DNA of 64,000 nucleotides from Micromonospora halophytica (GCF_900090245.1 NZ_FMDN01000020.1:43844-107843); one strand, 5' to 3'; positions 1 to 10,983 are shown, numbered from the stretch's first letter. Made by a program: numbers and translations. The notes: generated by a model not told the origin, from the letters alone.

Positions 1-507
1 ACCAACCTGGGCCCGATCACCGCCAAGATCGACCGGTCGGCGGTCCCCTGCACCGCCGGGAGTTTCACCCACCTGGCCAGTAAGGGCTTCTTCAACGACA
101 CCAAGTGCCACCGACTGGTGACCGAGGGCATCAAGGTCCTGCAGTGCGGCGACCCGAGCGCCACCGGCAAGGGCTGGCGCGAGACCGACGGCACCGGCGG
201 CCCGAGCTACAACCTCGCCGAGGAGAACCTGCCCACCGACAAGCGCCCCGCGTACCCCGAGGGCGTCATCGCGATGGCCAACTCGGGTCAGCCGGGCAGC
301 ACGGGCAGCCAGTTCTTCATCGTCTACGGCGACTCGCCGCTCGACCCGAACTACACCGTCCTGGGCACCATCACCGGCGGCATGGACCTGGTCAAGCAGG
401 TCGCGGCGGCCGGCGACGACAAGGCCTTCGCCCAGCAGGCCGGCGGCGGCCACCCCAAGAAGGAGGTCGTCATCAACAAGCTGACCATGAGCGAGATCCA
501 GAGCTGA
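1..507 (+). CDS. Peptidyl-prolyl cis-trans isomerase, cyclophilin type (5' end missing)
   Basis: Catalyses proline cis-trans isomerisation during protein folding. The frame is open from base 1, so the N-terminus lies outside the window and 168 residues remain. Visible cyclophilin features are FFNDTKCHRLV near residue 35, an ANSGQPGSTGSQFF active-site stretch and the FIVYGDSPLDPNYTVLG segment. The last part ends TMSEIQS. An internal GTG at 118 would cut off conserved core and is not the start. The gene converges on rel with a strong hairpin between, and ppi next to rel is also seen in mycobacteria. Whether it is secreted or membrane-anchored cannot be judged without the N-terminus. Confidence 0.9.
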   Translation, partial: TNLGPITAKIDRSAVPCTAGSFTHLASKGFFNDTKCHRLVTEGIKVLQCGDPSATGKGWRETDGTGGPSYNLAEENLPTDKRPAYPEGVIAMANSGQPGSTGSQFFIVYGDSPLDPNYTVLGTITGGMDLVKQVAAAGDDKAFAQQAGGGHPKKEVVINKLTMSEIQS

Positions 508-521
508 TCCCGGTACGACGA

Positions 522-550
522 AGCGCCCGCCGGCTGAGCCGGCGGGCGCT
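522..550. terminator. Bidirectional hairpin terminator between ppi and rel
   Basis: A perfect 13-bp stem (522-534 with 538-550) closes a 3-nt loop and is followed by TTTCTCGT. It sits 15 bases after the ppi stop and 30 bases from the rel stop, so it can serve both convergent genes. Confidence 0.8.
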
Positions 551-579
551 TTCTCGTCGTGCCCGCAGCGGGCGGCCGG

Positions 580-3042
<2,463 letters not shown>

Positions 3043-3266
3043 CGGCCTCCTCACCGCTCGCCGGGAACACGCCGACCGTGCGGTCGACGCCTTCTTCAAC
3101 CGGCCGTCGGGCCGGTGTTGTTCCGCGCCGGCTGCGTGTGCCGGCCGGTCCTCGCGCCTGAGGGGCGGTGGACCCGCCCGTCAGCAAAGGGCAATGCTAC
3201 CCGCAGGGTGGGTGCCGCGCCGCTCCGCCGGACGGACGGCGACGGCTCCCTCCGACGGCGTCCGGG

Positions 3267-3833
3267 TCAAACGGTCAGCAGGGCATGGACCGGGCGTCCG
3301 GCGAGCTTCTCACGGCCCCCCAGGAAGCCCAACTCCATCAGGACGGTGAACCCGGCGACCGTGCCGCCGGCCCGTTCCACCAGGTCGAGGGTGGCCTCGG
3401 CGGTGCCGCCGGTGGCCAGCACGTCGTCCACCACCAGTACCCGGTGCCCGGCGGTGAAGGCGTCCTGGTGGACCTCCAGGGTCGCCTCGCCGTACTCCAG
3501 CGCGTACGAGGCCGAGTAGGCGGCCCGGGGCAGCTTGCCGGCCTTGCGAACCGGCACCACGCCCACCCCCGTGGCGTACGCGATCGCGGCGGCGATCACG
3601 AAGCCGCGCGCCTCGATGCCCACCACGATGTCGAACGAGTCACGCCCGTGGTGCCCGACGATCCCGTCGATCACCTCGCGGAACACGTCGCCGTCGGCGA
3701 AGAGCGGCATCAGGTCCTTGAACATGACGCCGGGCTTGGGGAAGTCCGGCACGTCCAGCACCCGGCTGGCCACCAGCCGGGCGACCTCCGGGCCGCTGTC
3801 TCCCCGTACCCCGGTGCTGTGCGTCTCCGTCAC
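3267..3833 (-). CDS. apt: Adenine phosphoribosyltransferase
   Basis: Converts adenine plus PRPP to AMP in purine salvage. The protein has 188 residues from a GTG start (VTETHSTG) preceded by GAGAGGGAG. It shows the PDFPKPGVMFKDLMPL segment, GIEARGF near the middle and the PRPP-binding loop VLVVDDVLATGGTA. An upstream in-frame start at 3887 would add 18 arginine-rich residues inside the hairpin between secF and apt, so it is unlikely. It lies between secF and rel on the same strand, the order known from other actinobacteria. Confidence 0.93.
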   Translation of the reverse strand: MTETHSTGVRGDSGPEVARLVASRVLDVPDFPKPGVMFKDLMPLFADGDVFREVIDGIVGHHGRDSFDIVVGIEARGFVIAAAIAYATGVGVVPVRKAGKLPRAAYSASYALEYGEATLEVHQDAFTAGHRVLVVDDVLATGGTAEATLDLVERAGGTVAGFTVLMELGFLGGREKLAGRPVHALLTV

Positions 3834-3856
3834 GGTGGTGCTCCCTCTCAAGCGAC

Positions 3857-3900
3857 GACGGCGTCCTCCATGCCGCTCGCACAGCATGAAGGACGCCGTC
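3857..3900. repeat. 17-bp stem hairpin between secF and apt
   Basis: Inverted repeat with arms 3857-3873 and 3884-3900, one mismatch and a 10-nt loop. It lies 32 bases after the secF stop and just before the apt ribosome binding site. No T-run follows on the minus strand, so it may be an attenuator, RNA stabiliser or processing signal rather than a simple terminator. Confidence 0.65.
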
Positions 3901-3932
3901 GGTTCGTCTCCTACCGGGTCCGGCCGGACCGG

Positions 3933-5126
3933 TCAACGCCGCTTGGCGCCACCGGGCCGGTTGCCCCCACCGCCGCTGGGACGGCCGCCCCGCGCGCCGC
4001 CGGAACGCTTGCCGGTGGGCCGGGCGCCGACCTTCGGCGCGGTGCCGGCCAGCGCCGCCGCCTCCGGGTCGATCGCCTCGGCGTCGGCCTCGACGGCCGG
4101 GCGGGGAGCGCCCTTCGGGGCGATCTCGCCCCGGGCGAGGGCGCCCCGGCGGGCCAGCACCCGCTTGTTGTGGGCCTGGATCCGCGGCTCCTGGTTCTTC
4201 AGCAGCACCAGCAGCGGGGTGGCCAGCAGGATCGAGGTCAGGAACGCCACCGCCATACCGACGAAGAGCACCAGACCCAGGTCCTTCAGGGTGCCCGCGC
4301 CGAGCAGGCCGGCACCGATGAAGAGCAGGCCGCCGACCGGGAGCAGGGCGACCACTGAGGTGTTCAGCGACCGCATCAGGCTCTGGTTCAACGCCAGGTT
4401 CGCGGCCTCGCCGTAGGTCTGGTTGTTGTTGGCAGTGATGCCCCGGGTGTTCTCCTGCACCTTGTCGAAGACCACCACCACGTCGTAGAGCGCGAAGCCC
4501 AGGATGGTGAGGAAGCCGATGACCGTCGACGGGGTGACCTCGAAGCCGACGATCGAGTAGATGCCGGCGGTGAGGATCAGGTTCATGAACAGCGAGACGA
4601 TCGCGGCGGCGGCCATCCGCCACTCGAAACGCAGGATCAGGTAGACCGCCACCACCGCGACGAAGATGATCAGACCGAGCAGCGCCCGGGAGGTCACCTG
4701 GTCGCCCCAGGCCTCGCTGACCTGGTTGCCACTGATCTGGTCGGCGTTGATGCCGAACGCGCCGGCGAGCTCGTTCTTGACGTCGGTCGCCTGCTCCTGG
4801 CTGAGCTGCGAGGTGCGCACCTCGTAGTACTCGCCACTGGTGCTGCCCACCTGCTGGGCGGTCACCACCTCGGCGCCGCTGCCGGTGGTAGCCAGCGCCC
4901 GCTCGACCTGGACCTCGGTCTGCTCCAGGGTGCCGACACTCGCCGGCACCTGGAACGAGTTGCCGCCGGCGAACTCGATGCCGAGGCTGAACTTGAGCAC
5001 CGCGAAGCTGAGCACGGAGACCAGCACCAGCAGGCCGGCGACGGCGAACCAGAGCTTGCGCCGGCCGACGATGTCGAGTCCGGCCTCACCGCGGTAGAGC
5101 CGGCTCGCGAGACCACTTCCAGCCAT
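3933..5126 (-). CDS. secF: Protein translocase subunit SecF
   Basis: Works with SecD to pull secreted proteins across the membrane with the proton gradient. The chosen ATG (MAGSGLASRLYRGE) gives 397 residues and has AGGAGG eight bases upstream within the secD end. One helix near the N-terminus is followed by a periplasmic domain (FAGGNSFQVP) and five more helices, with GFALYDVVVVFDKVQEN as the conserved cytoplasmic-loop motif. The basic, Gly/Arg-rich tail after about residue 330 is typical of actinobacterial SecF. The start lies one base after the secD stop, so translation is probably coupled. Confidence 0.95.
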   Translation of the reverse strand: MAGSGLASRLYRGEAGLDIVGRRKLWFAVAGLLVLVSVLSFAVLKFSLGIEFAGGNSFQVPASVGTLEQTEVQVERALATTGSGAEVVTAQQVGSTSGEYYEVRTSQLSQEQATDVKNELAGAFGINADQISGNQVSEAWGDQVTSRALLGLIIFVAVVAVYLILRFEWRMAAAAIVSLFMNLILTAGIYSIVGFEVTPSTVIGFLTILGFALYDVVVVFDKVQENTRGITANNNQTYGEAANLALNQSLMRSLNTSVVALLPVGGLLFIGAGLLGAGTLKDLGLVLFVGMAVAFLTSILLATPLLVLLKNQEPRIQAHNKRVLARRGALARGEIAPKGAPRPAVEADAEAIDPEAAALAGTAPKVGARPTGKRSGGARGGRPSGGGGNRPGGAKRR

Positions 5127-5127
5127 C

Positions 5128-7029
5128 TCAGGCCTCCTTGACACGCGGGTTGCGGGGGTTGGCCTGCTCGGTCCGGGCCGGCAGGGCCCGGCCGAGACCG
5201 CTGACCCGTGGGGAGAGGAACGCCCGGGTACGGGCGAACATCGTCATGATCGGGTGCCGGAAGAGGAAGACCACCACCAGGTCGAGGATCGTCGCGAGGC
5301 CCAGCGCGAAGGCGAAGCCCTTCACCGCGCCGACCGAGACGATGTAGAGCACCACGGCCGACATCAGGGTGATCGCGTTCGCCGAGATGATCGTCCGGCG
5401 GGCCCGGATCCAGGCACGCGGGACCGCGCTGCGCGGGCTGCGTCCCTCCCGGATCTCGTCCTTGAGCCGCTCGAAGTAGATGACGAACGAGTCCGCCGCC
5501 ACACCGAGCGAGACGATCATGCCGGCGATACCGGCGAGGGTGAGGGTGAAGCCGATCTGCCGGCCGAGGACGACCAGCGCGCCGAAGACCAGCAGCGCGG
5601 AGAGCACCAGGCTCAGGAAGATGACCGAGCCGAGCAGCCGGTAGTAGAAGAACGAGTAGATGATCACCAGCAGCATGCCGATGCCGGCCGCCAGCAGACC
5701 GGCCCGCAGGTGGCTCTCACCCAGGGTGGCCGTGACGTTCTGCTGCTCCTGCGGCACGAAGGTCACCGGCAGCGCGCCGTAGCGCAGGTTGCCGGCGAGC
5801 TCGGCGGCGTCCTTCTGGTTGAAGCTGCCGGTGATCTGCGAGTCGCCGGTCAACACACCCTGGATCTCCGGCGAGGAGACGATCTCGTTGTCCAGCACGA
5901 CCGCCACCCGGCACTTGCCGTCCTGGCCGAGCGCGGTCTGGTCGCAGGCGCCACCCTCGTTGTTGAACGCCTCGCGGGTCAGCGCGGTCCACTTGTCCTG
6001 ACCGCTGCCGGTGAAGTTCAGGCTGACCACCCACTGGCTGGTCTGGTCGAGCACCGCGTCGGCGTCGTCGACGTCGGTGCCGACGACCTTCGCCACGTCG
6101 AGCAGGTACTTCGCCGCGCCACTCTCACAGGCCACCGCCTGCTGCTTCTCGTCCTTGATCGACGCTGCCGGGCGCTTGTCGAGCTGGGCGCAGGTGATGG
6201 TGGGGACGTTGAACTGCATCTGCGGCGACAGCACCGCGACCTCGGCCGGGGAGAGCGTGCCGAACGGCTTAAGCTTCTCCGCCAGGGACGGGTCGGCGGT
6301 GAAGTCGGCCGGGGCCTGCAGGGCGCTCGCGGCGGCCCAGGCCGTGGCACCGACCTTCTTCTCGACCGCCTTGCGCTGCTCCTCGACGCTCTGCGGCACC
6401 GGGGCGGCGCTGGCGCTCGGCGAGGCGGCCGGGGCGCTCGGCGAGGCCGACGCGGACGGGCTGGCGCTGGGCGCGGGGGCGCCACCGCCCTGGCCACCGG
6501 CGCTCGGCGAGGCGGTGGCCTTCGCCGACGCGGACGCCTTCGGCGAGGCCGACGCGCTGCCGGACGGCGCCGGCGAGGCGCTGCCGGACGGCGCCGGGGT
6601 CGCGGCCGGCGCGGTCACCGCGCCGCTGCCGTCGGTGGCCTTGAGCACCTTGCGGAACCGCAGCTCGGCGGCGCTACCGACGTCGTTCAGCTCGCGGTTC
6701 TGACCGGGCAGGGAGACGACGATGTTCCGGTCACCCTCGGTGACCACCTCGGCCTCGGCCACACCGTAGGCGTTGACCCGGTTCTCGATGATCCGCCGGG
6801 CCTCCTCCAGGTTCTCCGAGGTCGGCGGCTTGCCGTCGATGCTGTTGGTGGCCTCCAGGGTGAGCCGGGTGCCGCCGATCAGGTCCAGGCCGAGCCGGGG
6901 CTCCAGCCGGTCCTTCCAACCGCCGCTCGCCCCGCCCGAGAAGAACACCAGAAGATAGAGGACGACGAAGATGAACCCGAGCACGGCGAGCTGCCGCCCG
7001 GGGCGCATCTGTCCCTGAGGTGGTGCCAC
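5128..7029 (-). CDS. secD: Protein translocase subunit SecD
   Basis: Partner of SecF in the accessory Sec complex. The GTG start (VAPPQGQMRPGRQ) gives 633 residues with AGGGAG ten bases upstream. An in-frame ATG at 7203 would add 58 residues of arginine/proline-rich sequence without membrane character. The first helix lies at about 13-31, then LDLIGGTRLTLEA, the large periplasmic domain, and the C-terminal helices with GVAADSFVIYFERLKDE. Residues 136-212 form an Ala/Ser/Pro/Lys low-complexity insert in the periplasmic domain, longer than in most bacteria. It follows yajC and precedes secF on the same strand. Confidence 0.95.
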   Translation of the reverse strand: MAPPQGQMRPGRQLAVLGFIFVVLYLLVFFSGGASGGWKDRLEPRLGLDLIGGTRLTLEATNSIDGKPPTSENLEEARRIIENRVNAYGVAEAEVVTEGDRNIVVSLPGQNRELNDVGSAAELRFRKVLKATDGSGAVTAPAATPAPSGSASPAPSGSASASPKASASAKATASPSAGGQGGGAPAPSASPSASASPSAPAASPSASAAPVPQSVEEQRKAVEKKVGATAWAAASALQAPADFTADPSLAEKLKPFGTLSPAEVAVLSPQMQFNVPTITCAQLDKRPAASIKDEKQQAVACESGAAKYLLDVAKVVGTDVDDADAVLDQTSQWVVSLNFTGSGQDKWTALTREAFNNEGGACDQTALGQDGKCRVAVVLDNEIVSSPEIQGVLTGDSQITGSFNQKDAAELAGNLRYGALPVTFVPQEQQNVTATLGESHLRAGLLAAGIGMLLVIIYSFFYYRLLGSVIFLSLVLSALLVFGALVVLGRQIGFTLTLAGIAGMIVSLGVAADSFVIYFERLKDEIREGRSPRSAVPRAWIRARRTIISANAITLMSAVVLYIVSVGAVKGFAFALGLATILDLVVVFLFRHPIMTMFARTRAFLSPRVSGLGRALPARTEQANPRNPRVKEA

Positions 7030-7256
7030 GGCTGTCTGTCTCCCTGTAACGGTCGCGCCGCCGGCGCAGCGGCGGCGAGGTCGGACCGGGGGCCCGGCCG
7101 ACATGCTCTCCGGGGCCGGAGCCGCGGTCGGCACGGCGGGCCACCGCCGACGCGGGGGCGTCGTACGGACGGTCGCGCGTGCCGGCGGCGGATGCCGGCC
7201 CACCTATCCAGTTGTCACGTCACACCCGCCGTCCGCAGGGATGGCGGGCGCGGCGT

Positions 7257-7604
7257 TCACTCCTTGACGGCGTCCGCGTCCTCGGCGACCGGGTCGGTCG
7301 CCTCGGTGCGCTCGGCCTGGTTGACCACCCGGGCGATGGCCGGCCGGGCGTAGCGGGTCTGGACTCCGGGGGCCACCTCGAGCAGCACCGTGTCGTCGTC
7401 CACCCCGGTGACCGTGCCGTAGAGCCCGCCGATGGTGACGACCTCGTCACCCGGGGCGAGCGCCTTCTGCATGGCCTCGGCCTCGCGGCGGCGCTTCTGC
7501 TGCGGCCGGATCATCATGAAGTACATGACCCCGAAGAGCAGGGCGATCATGATGATCGGCGTCAGACCACCGGCGCCTCCGCCGGACTCTGCTGCGTAAA
7601 GCAC
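7257..7604 (-). CDS. yajC: Preprotein translocase subunit YajC
   Basis: Small single-pass membrane subunit of the SecDF-YajC complex. The GTG start (VLYAAESGGGAGG) gives 115 residues with GGGAAGG upstream; an ATG six codons earlier at 7622 is the alternative. The helix IIMIALLFGVMYFMMIRPQ is followed by the QQKRRREAE motif and a small beta domain containing GDEVVTIGGLYG. The tail is acidic. It leads the secD-secF genes, 227 bases ahead of secD. Confidence 0.93.
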   Translation of the reverse strand: MLYAAESGGGAGGLTPIIMIALLFGVMYFMMIRPQQKRRREAEAMQKALAPGDEVVTIGGLYGTVTGVDDDTVLLEVAPGVQTRYARPAIARVVNQAERTEATDPVAEDADAVKE

Positions 7605-7688
7605 GGTGTGCGACCTTCCCATTGGCCCCCCGCCGGCACGAGGCGCCGGAGCGGAGGCGGATTCTCACATCCTGTACAGACCGCGGCG

Positions 7689-7694
7689 AGTCTA
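7689..7694 (-). promoter_or_regulatory. Possible -10 element for yajC-secDF
   Basis: TAGACT on the minus strand fits TANNNT and lies about 85 bases upstream of the yajC start, inside the 136-base gap after ruvB. A -35 is weak (TTCGGC 18 bases further up). It would give the sec genes a promoter separate from ruvCAB. Confidence 0.3.
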
Positions 7695-7740
7695 ATCCCT
7701 GCGCCTGAGAACGCCGAATGCGGTGCAGATCACGTTCGGA

Positions 7741-9813
7741 TCACGGCTGATCGGGCGTGGCGGAGAACAGATCGGGCACGGGCGGGGCATCGGTGCCAAA
7801 TGTACCATTTGGTGGCGTGCGGCCCAGGTGACGCCAGGCCGCCTCGGTGGCGACCCGCCCTCGGGGCGTACGGGCCAGCAGGCCGGCCCGGACCAGGAAG
7901 GGCTCGCAGACCTCCTCCACCGTGTCCGGCTGCTCCCCCACCGCCACCGCCAGGGTGGAGAGCCCGACCGGCCCACCCCGGAACGAGTCGACCAGCGCGG
8001 TCAGCACCGCCCGGTCCAGCCGGTCCAGGCCGAGCGCGTCGACGTCGTACACCGTCAGCGCGGCCCGGGCGGTCTCCAGGGTGACCACACCGTCGGCGCG
8101 GACCTCGGCGTAGTCGCGGACCCGGCGCAGCAGCCGGTTGGCGATCCGGGGCGTGCCCCGGGAACGGCCGGCGATCTCGGTGGCCCCGTCGTCGGTGATC
8201 GGCACGCCGAGGATCCGGGCCGAGCGGTGCAACAGCGCCTCCAGGTCGGCCGGGGAGTAGAAGTCCAGGTGCGCGACGAAGCCGAACCGGTCCCGCATCG
8301 GCCCGGTGAGCAGCCCGGAGCGGGTGGTCGCGCCGACCAGGGTGAACGGCTCGACGTCCAGCGGGATGGCGGTGGCGCCCGGCCCCTTGCCGACCACCAC
8401 GTCGACCCGGAAGTCCTCCATGGCGCTGTAGAGCAGCTCCTCCGCCGGCTTGGCGATCCGGTGGATCTCGTCGATGAAGAGCACGTCGCCCTCGGCGAGG
8501 CTGGTCAGGATGGCCGCCAGGTCGCCGGAACGCTCGATCGCCGGGCCGCTGGTCACCCGGATGCCGGCGCCCAACTCGGCGGCGACGATGTTCGCCAGCG
8601 TGGTGTTGTGCACCACCAAATCGTTGACGGTGAACGTGTGATCGCCGTCCACGGTCAGGCACCGGCACTCGTGCAGGCCGACCCGCTCCACGGAGACCAC
8701 CCGGTCCGCGGCGAGCCTCTCCTCGAAGCGGTCCCGACGTGGCGCCCACTGTGCGAGCCGCTCGCCCCGCGCCCCGGTGATCGTCACGCGCTGAACGAAG
8801 CGGGCCACGTCATCCTGACTGGTGATGCTCAGTCGCCACGACTCATGAGGTCTGCCCTGGTAGCGTCCCCGCTTGAGCTTCAGCCGGGACTGGACGCCCA
8901 GGCGCAGCAGGAGATGCTGTACGTCCGCGAGGAGATCCCTGGAGACGCTGCGGTAATCGACCACGACGTCGTAGCGGTCGCGCCCACGCCGACTCACCGA
9001 GCCGTCACAGGCGAAGTACGCGCCGAGGAACGCCCCGACCTGCCAGCTGTCGCCACGGAAGACGAACTCCGGTACGCGCTGCCGCCAGGCGGTCTTGTCG
9101 AGGAGTCCGTGCTCCTTCAGCCACGGCCGGAGTCCGCTGATCCGGATCAGGGAGCTCCGGGCGCTGTCGGGCCTCGTGACGTGCGGGTGGCCGAGCCGGT
9201 CACACGTCGATCGGAAGTCCGCCAGGACCTCCTCGTCCCCACCGGTGAAGGTCACCTGGTTGCTGGTGCAGCCGTCACCGATCAGGTACCCGGCGAGCTT
9301 GTACTCCGCGAGATCCTCGGTGGCGTCGGCGACGAGGTCCGGACACAGGACGTTGGCCAGAAAGTCATCCTCCGTGAGGTCCCCGGCCTTGACCCAGCCC
9401 TCGGGCGTCCAGAACGGGTGGTCCGGAGCCGCGACGACCTCCCGTCCGCTGCCGGTACGGATCCGGACGGAGTCGAGTTCGCCCTGTTCGTGCACGGCGG
9501 TCACCGCCGCGCCCTCACCCGTACGGGTAATGACGCGATCCCCGACGACGATGTCACCCAGTCGGCGTCGTGAGCCGTCCGCCATGAGCACGAGCGCGTC
9601 GACGGAGACGGGCTTGCCCAGCCCCGGTGGCCCTGAAAGGAGAATGTGGTCGGGGGGCGACCCCCGCCGCATCGCGCCCTGGAGCAGCAGGTCGAGCTGG
9701 TCGCGGACCCGGTGCTGGGCGATGAACTCGTCGAGCCGCTTCGGCCGGACGCTGGCCTCGGCGTCCCGTTCCGCGTCGTCGGCGTACGCCGAGACCAGGT
9801 CGTCGCCGGTCAT
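7741..9813 (-). CDS. ruvB: Holliday junction helicase RuvB, interrupted by an intein
   Basis: Hexameric AAA+ motor that drives Holliday junction branch migration with RuvA. The precursor has 690 residues. Removing intein residues 68-403 leaves a 354-residue extein of normal length. The junction re-forms Walker A: GPPGLGK ends the N-extein and TTLANIVAAE begins the C-extein. The rest shows Walker B FIDEIHR, sensor GATTRSGLL and the arginine-finger and winged-helix parts (SRGTPRIANRLLRR). The ATG overlaps the ruvA stop as ATGA. Without splicing the ATPase could not work, since the P-loop is split. Confidence 0.96.
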   Translation of the reverse strand: MTGDDLVSAYADDAERDAEASVRPKRLDEFIAQHRVRDQLDLLLQGAMRRGSPPDHILLSGPPGLGKPVSVDALVLMADGSRRRLGDIVVGDRVITRTGEGAAVTAVHEQGELDSVRIRTGSGREVVAAPDHPFWTPEGWVKAGDLTEDDFLANVLCPDLVADATEDLAEYKLAGYLIGDGCTSNQVTFTGGDEEVLADFRSTCDRLGHPHVTRPDSARSSLIRISGLRPWLKEHGLLDKTAWRQRVPEFVFRGDSWQVGAFLGAYFACDGSVSRRGRDRYDVVVDYRSVSRDLLADVQHLLLRLGVQSRLKLKRGRYQGRPHESWRLSITSQDDVARFVQRVTITGARGERLAQWAPRRDRFEERLAADRVVSVERVGLHECRCLTVDGDHTFTVNDLVVHNTTLANIVAAELGAGIRVTSGPAIERSGDLAAILTSLAEGDVLFIDEIHRIAKPAEELLYSAMEDFRVDVVVGKGPGATAIPLDVEPFTLVGATTRSGLLTGPMRDRFGFVAHLDFYSPADLEALLHRSARILGVPITDDGATEIAGRSRGTPRIANRLLRRVRDYAEVRADGVVTLETARAALTVYDVDALGLDRLDRAVLTALVDSFRGGPVGLSTLAVAVGEQPDTVEEVCEPFLVRAGLLARTPRGRVATEAAWRHLGRTPPNGTFGTDAPPVPDLFSATPDQP
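8605..9612 (-). mobile_element. LAGLIDADG intein in the RuvB P-loop (336 residues)
   Basis: In-frame protein intron inserted between GLGK and TTLA of RuvB. The sequence begins PVSVDALVLMADG and ends LVVHN, so His335 and Asn336 for C-terminal cleavage are present. Block B is around APDHPFWT (His65) and block F around RCLTVDGDHTF (Cys318, His325). Two homing-endonuclease dodecapeptides are visible, LAGYLIGDG (106-114) and LGAYFACDG (196-204), so the endonuclease looks complete. Residue 1 is proline, not Cys, Ser or Ala. Together with a block F cysteine and +1 threonine this resembles class 3 inteins, but the usual block B HxW tryptophan is replaced by HPFW. Confidence 0.95.
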
Positions 9814-10412
9814 CGGGTGCGGCCCAGCAGCCGGATGGCCTGCTTGAGCAGGACCGGCACCGGCGGCGTCTCCCCGTCGACCGTCTCCGCGACGGCCGCC
9901 ACCGCCTGGTCGGCCTGGGCGGCCGTCCAGCCGAGCCCGACGAGGGCCTGGCGGACCTGCTCGGGCCACGCCCCGCCGGTGACCCCGGCCGCGCCGTCGG
10001 CGCCGACCGGCACCGGACCGATCCGGTCGCGCAGCTCCAGCACCAGGCGCTCGGCGCCTTTCTTGCCGATGCCCGGCACCCGGGTCAGGGCGGCGGTGTC
10101 GGCGTTGGCGATGGCCTTGCGGACCGCGTCGGGGGTGTGCACGGCGAGCACCGCCTGGGCCAGCCGGGGGCCGACCCCGCTGGCCGTCTGGAGCAGCTCG
10201 AACAGTTGCTTGGCGTCGTCGTCGGCGAAGCCGTAGAGGGTGAGCGAGTCCTCCCGGACGACGAGGCTGGTGGCGAGCCGGGCGGGCTGGCCGACCCGCA
10301 GCTCGGCGAGGGTGCCGGGGGCGCACTGCACCGCCAGGCCGATCCCGCCGACCTCCACCACCGCGTGGTCGGGACCGGTCGCGGTCACCGTGCCGCGCAC
10401 GCTGGCGATCAT
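9810..10412 (-). CDS. ruvA: Holliday junction DNA-binding subunit RuvA
   Basis: Binds the four-way junction and loads RuvB. The protein has 200 residues, starting MIASVRGTVTATG with GAGGAGGAG upstream. An OB-fold N-domain is followed by paired helix-hairpin-helix motifs (LLQTASGVGPRLAQAVL and LTRVPGIGKKGAERL) and a small C-terminal domain that contacts RuvB (QALVGLGWTAAQADQAV). Both ends overlap the neighbouring genes by four bases (ATGA), so ruvC, ruvA and ruvB are probably translated in a coupled way from one message. Confidence 0.96.
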   Translation of the reverse strand: MIASVRGTVTATGPDHAVVEVGGIGLAVQCAPGTLAELRVGQPARLATSLVVREDSLTLYGFADDDAKQLFELLQTASGVGPRLAQAVLAVHTPDAVRKAIANADTAALTRVPGIGKKGAERLVLELRDRIGPVPVGADGAAGVTGGAWPEQVRQALVGLGWTAAQADQAVAAVAETVDGETPPVPVLLKQAIRLLGRTR

Positions 10413-10936
10413 CGTGCTCCTCCTCGTCGTACCCGGTCGGCGGCCGCGGCCAGCTTCGACCGCGTGCCGCCGCGCCACACGTGGCAGATGGCCAGGGCGA
10501 GGGCGTCGGCCGCGTCGGCGGGCTTCGGCGGCTCGGACAGCCGCAGCAGCCGGGTCACCATGGTCGTCATCTGCTTCTTGTCGGCCTGACCGGAACCGGT
10601 CACCGCCGCCTTCACCTCGCTCGGCGTGTACGTCTGCACCGGCAGGCCGGCGCGCGCCCCGGCGAGCACGGCGATCCCGCTGGCCTGGGCGGTGCCCATC
10701 ACCGTGCGGACGTTGTGCTGGCTGAAGACCCGCTCCACGGCGACGGCGTCCGGCCGGTGCTCGGCGACCAGGTCGGTGAGCGAGCGGTCCAGGTGCAGCA
10801 GGCGCAGCGGCAGATCGTCGGCGGGGTCGGTGTAGACGACGTAGTAGGCGATCAGGGTGCAGGGCCGCCCCGGCACGCCCTCGACCACGCCGACTCCGCA
10901 CCGCGTCAGCCCCGGGTCGACGCCGAGCACGCGCAC
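10409..10936 (-). CDS. ruvC: Holliday junction resolvase RuvC
   Basis: Endonuclease that cuts Holliday junctions symmetrically. The GTG start (VRVLGVDPGLTRCG) gives 175 residues with GGGGAGGAGG five bases upstream; the longer open frame upstream is not a gene. Catalytic acidic residues are visible at Asp7 (GVDPG), in AVERVFSQ and in DAADALALAI. First gene of ruvCAB. A candidate LexA site lies 25-40 bases upstream. Confidence 0.95.
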   Translation of the reverse strand: MRVLGVDPGLTRCGVGVVEGVPGRPCTLIAYYVVYTDPADDLPLRLLHLDRSLTDLVAEHRPDAVAVERVFSQHNVRTVMGTAQASGIAVLAGARAGLPVQTYTPSEVKAAVTGSGQADKKQMTTMVTRLLRLSEPPKPADAADALALAICHVWRGGTRSKLAAAADRVRRGGAR

Positions 10937-10960
10937 GCCGCCTCCTCCCCCAGCCGTCAG

Positions 10961-10983
10961 CAGTACGTGTGTTCGACACCCTA
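10961..10983 (-). promoter_or_regulatory. Candidate SOS (LexA) box and -10 upstream of ruvC
   Basis: On the minus strand, TCGAAC-ACAC-GTACTG (10961-10976) matches the actinobacterial LexA consensus TCGAAC-N4-GTTCGA at 9 of 12 fixed positions, with the first half perfect. A possible -10, TAGGGT (10978-10983), sits directly upstream, so LexA would cover the start region. ruvC is SOS-regulated in mycobacteria, which supports this reading. Confidence 0.55.

Noticed and set aside
8605..9612. Reading the intein as a confirmed canonical class 3 intein
   Set aside because: The diagnostic tryptophan two residues after the block B histidine is Phe; class stays tentative.
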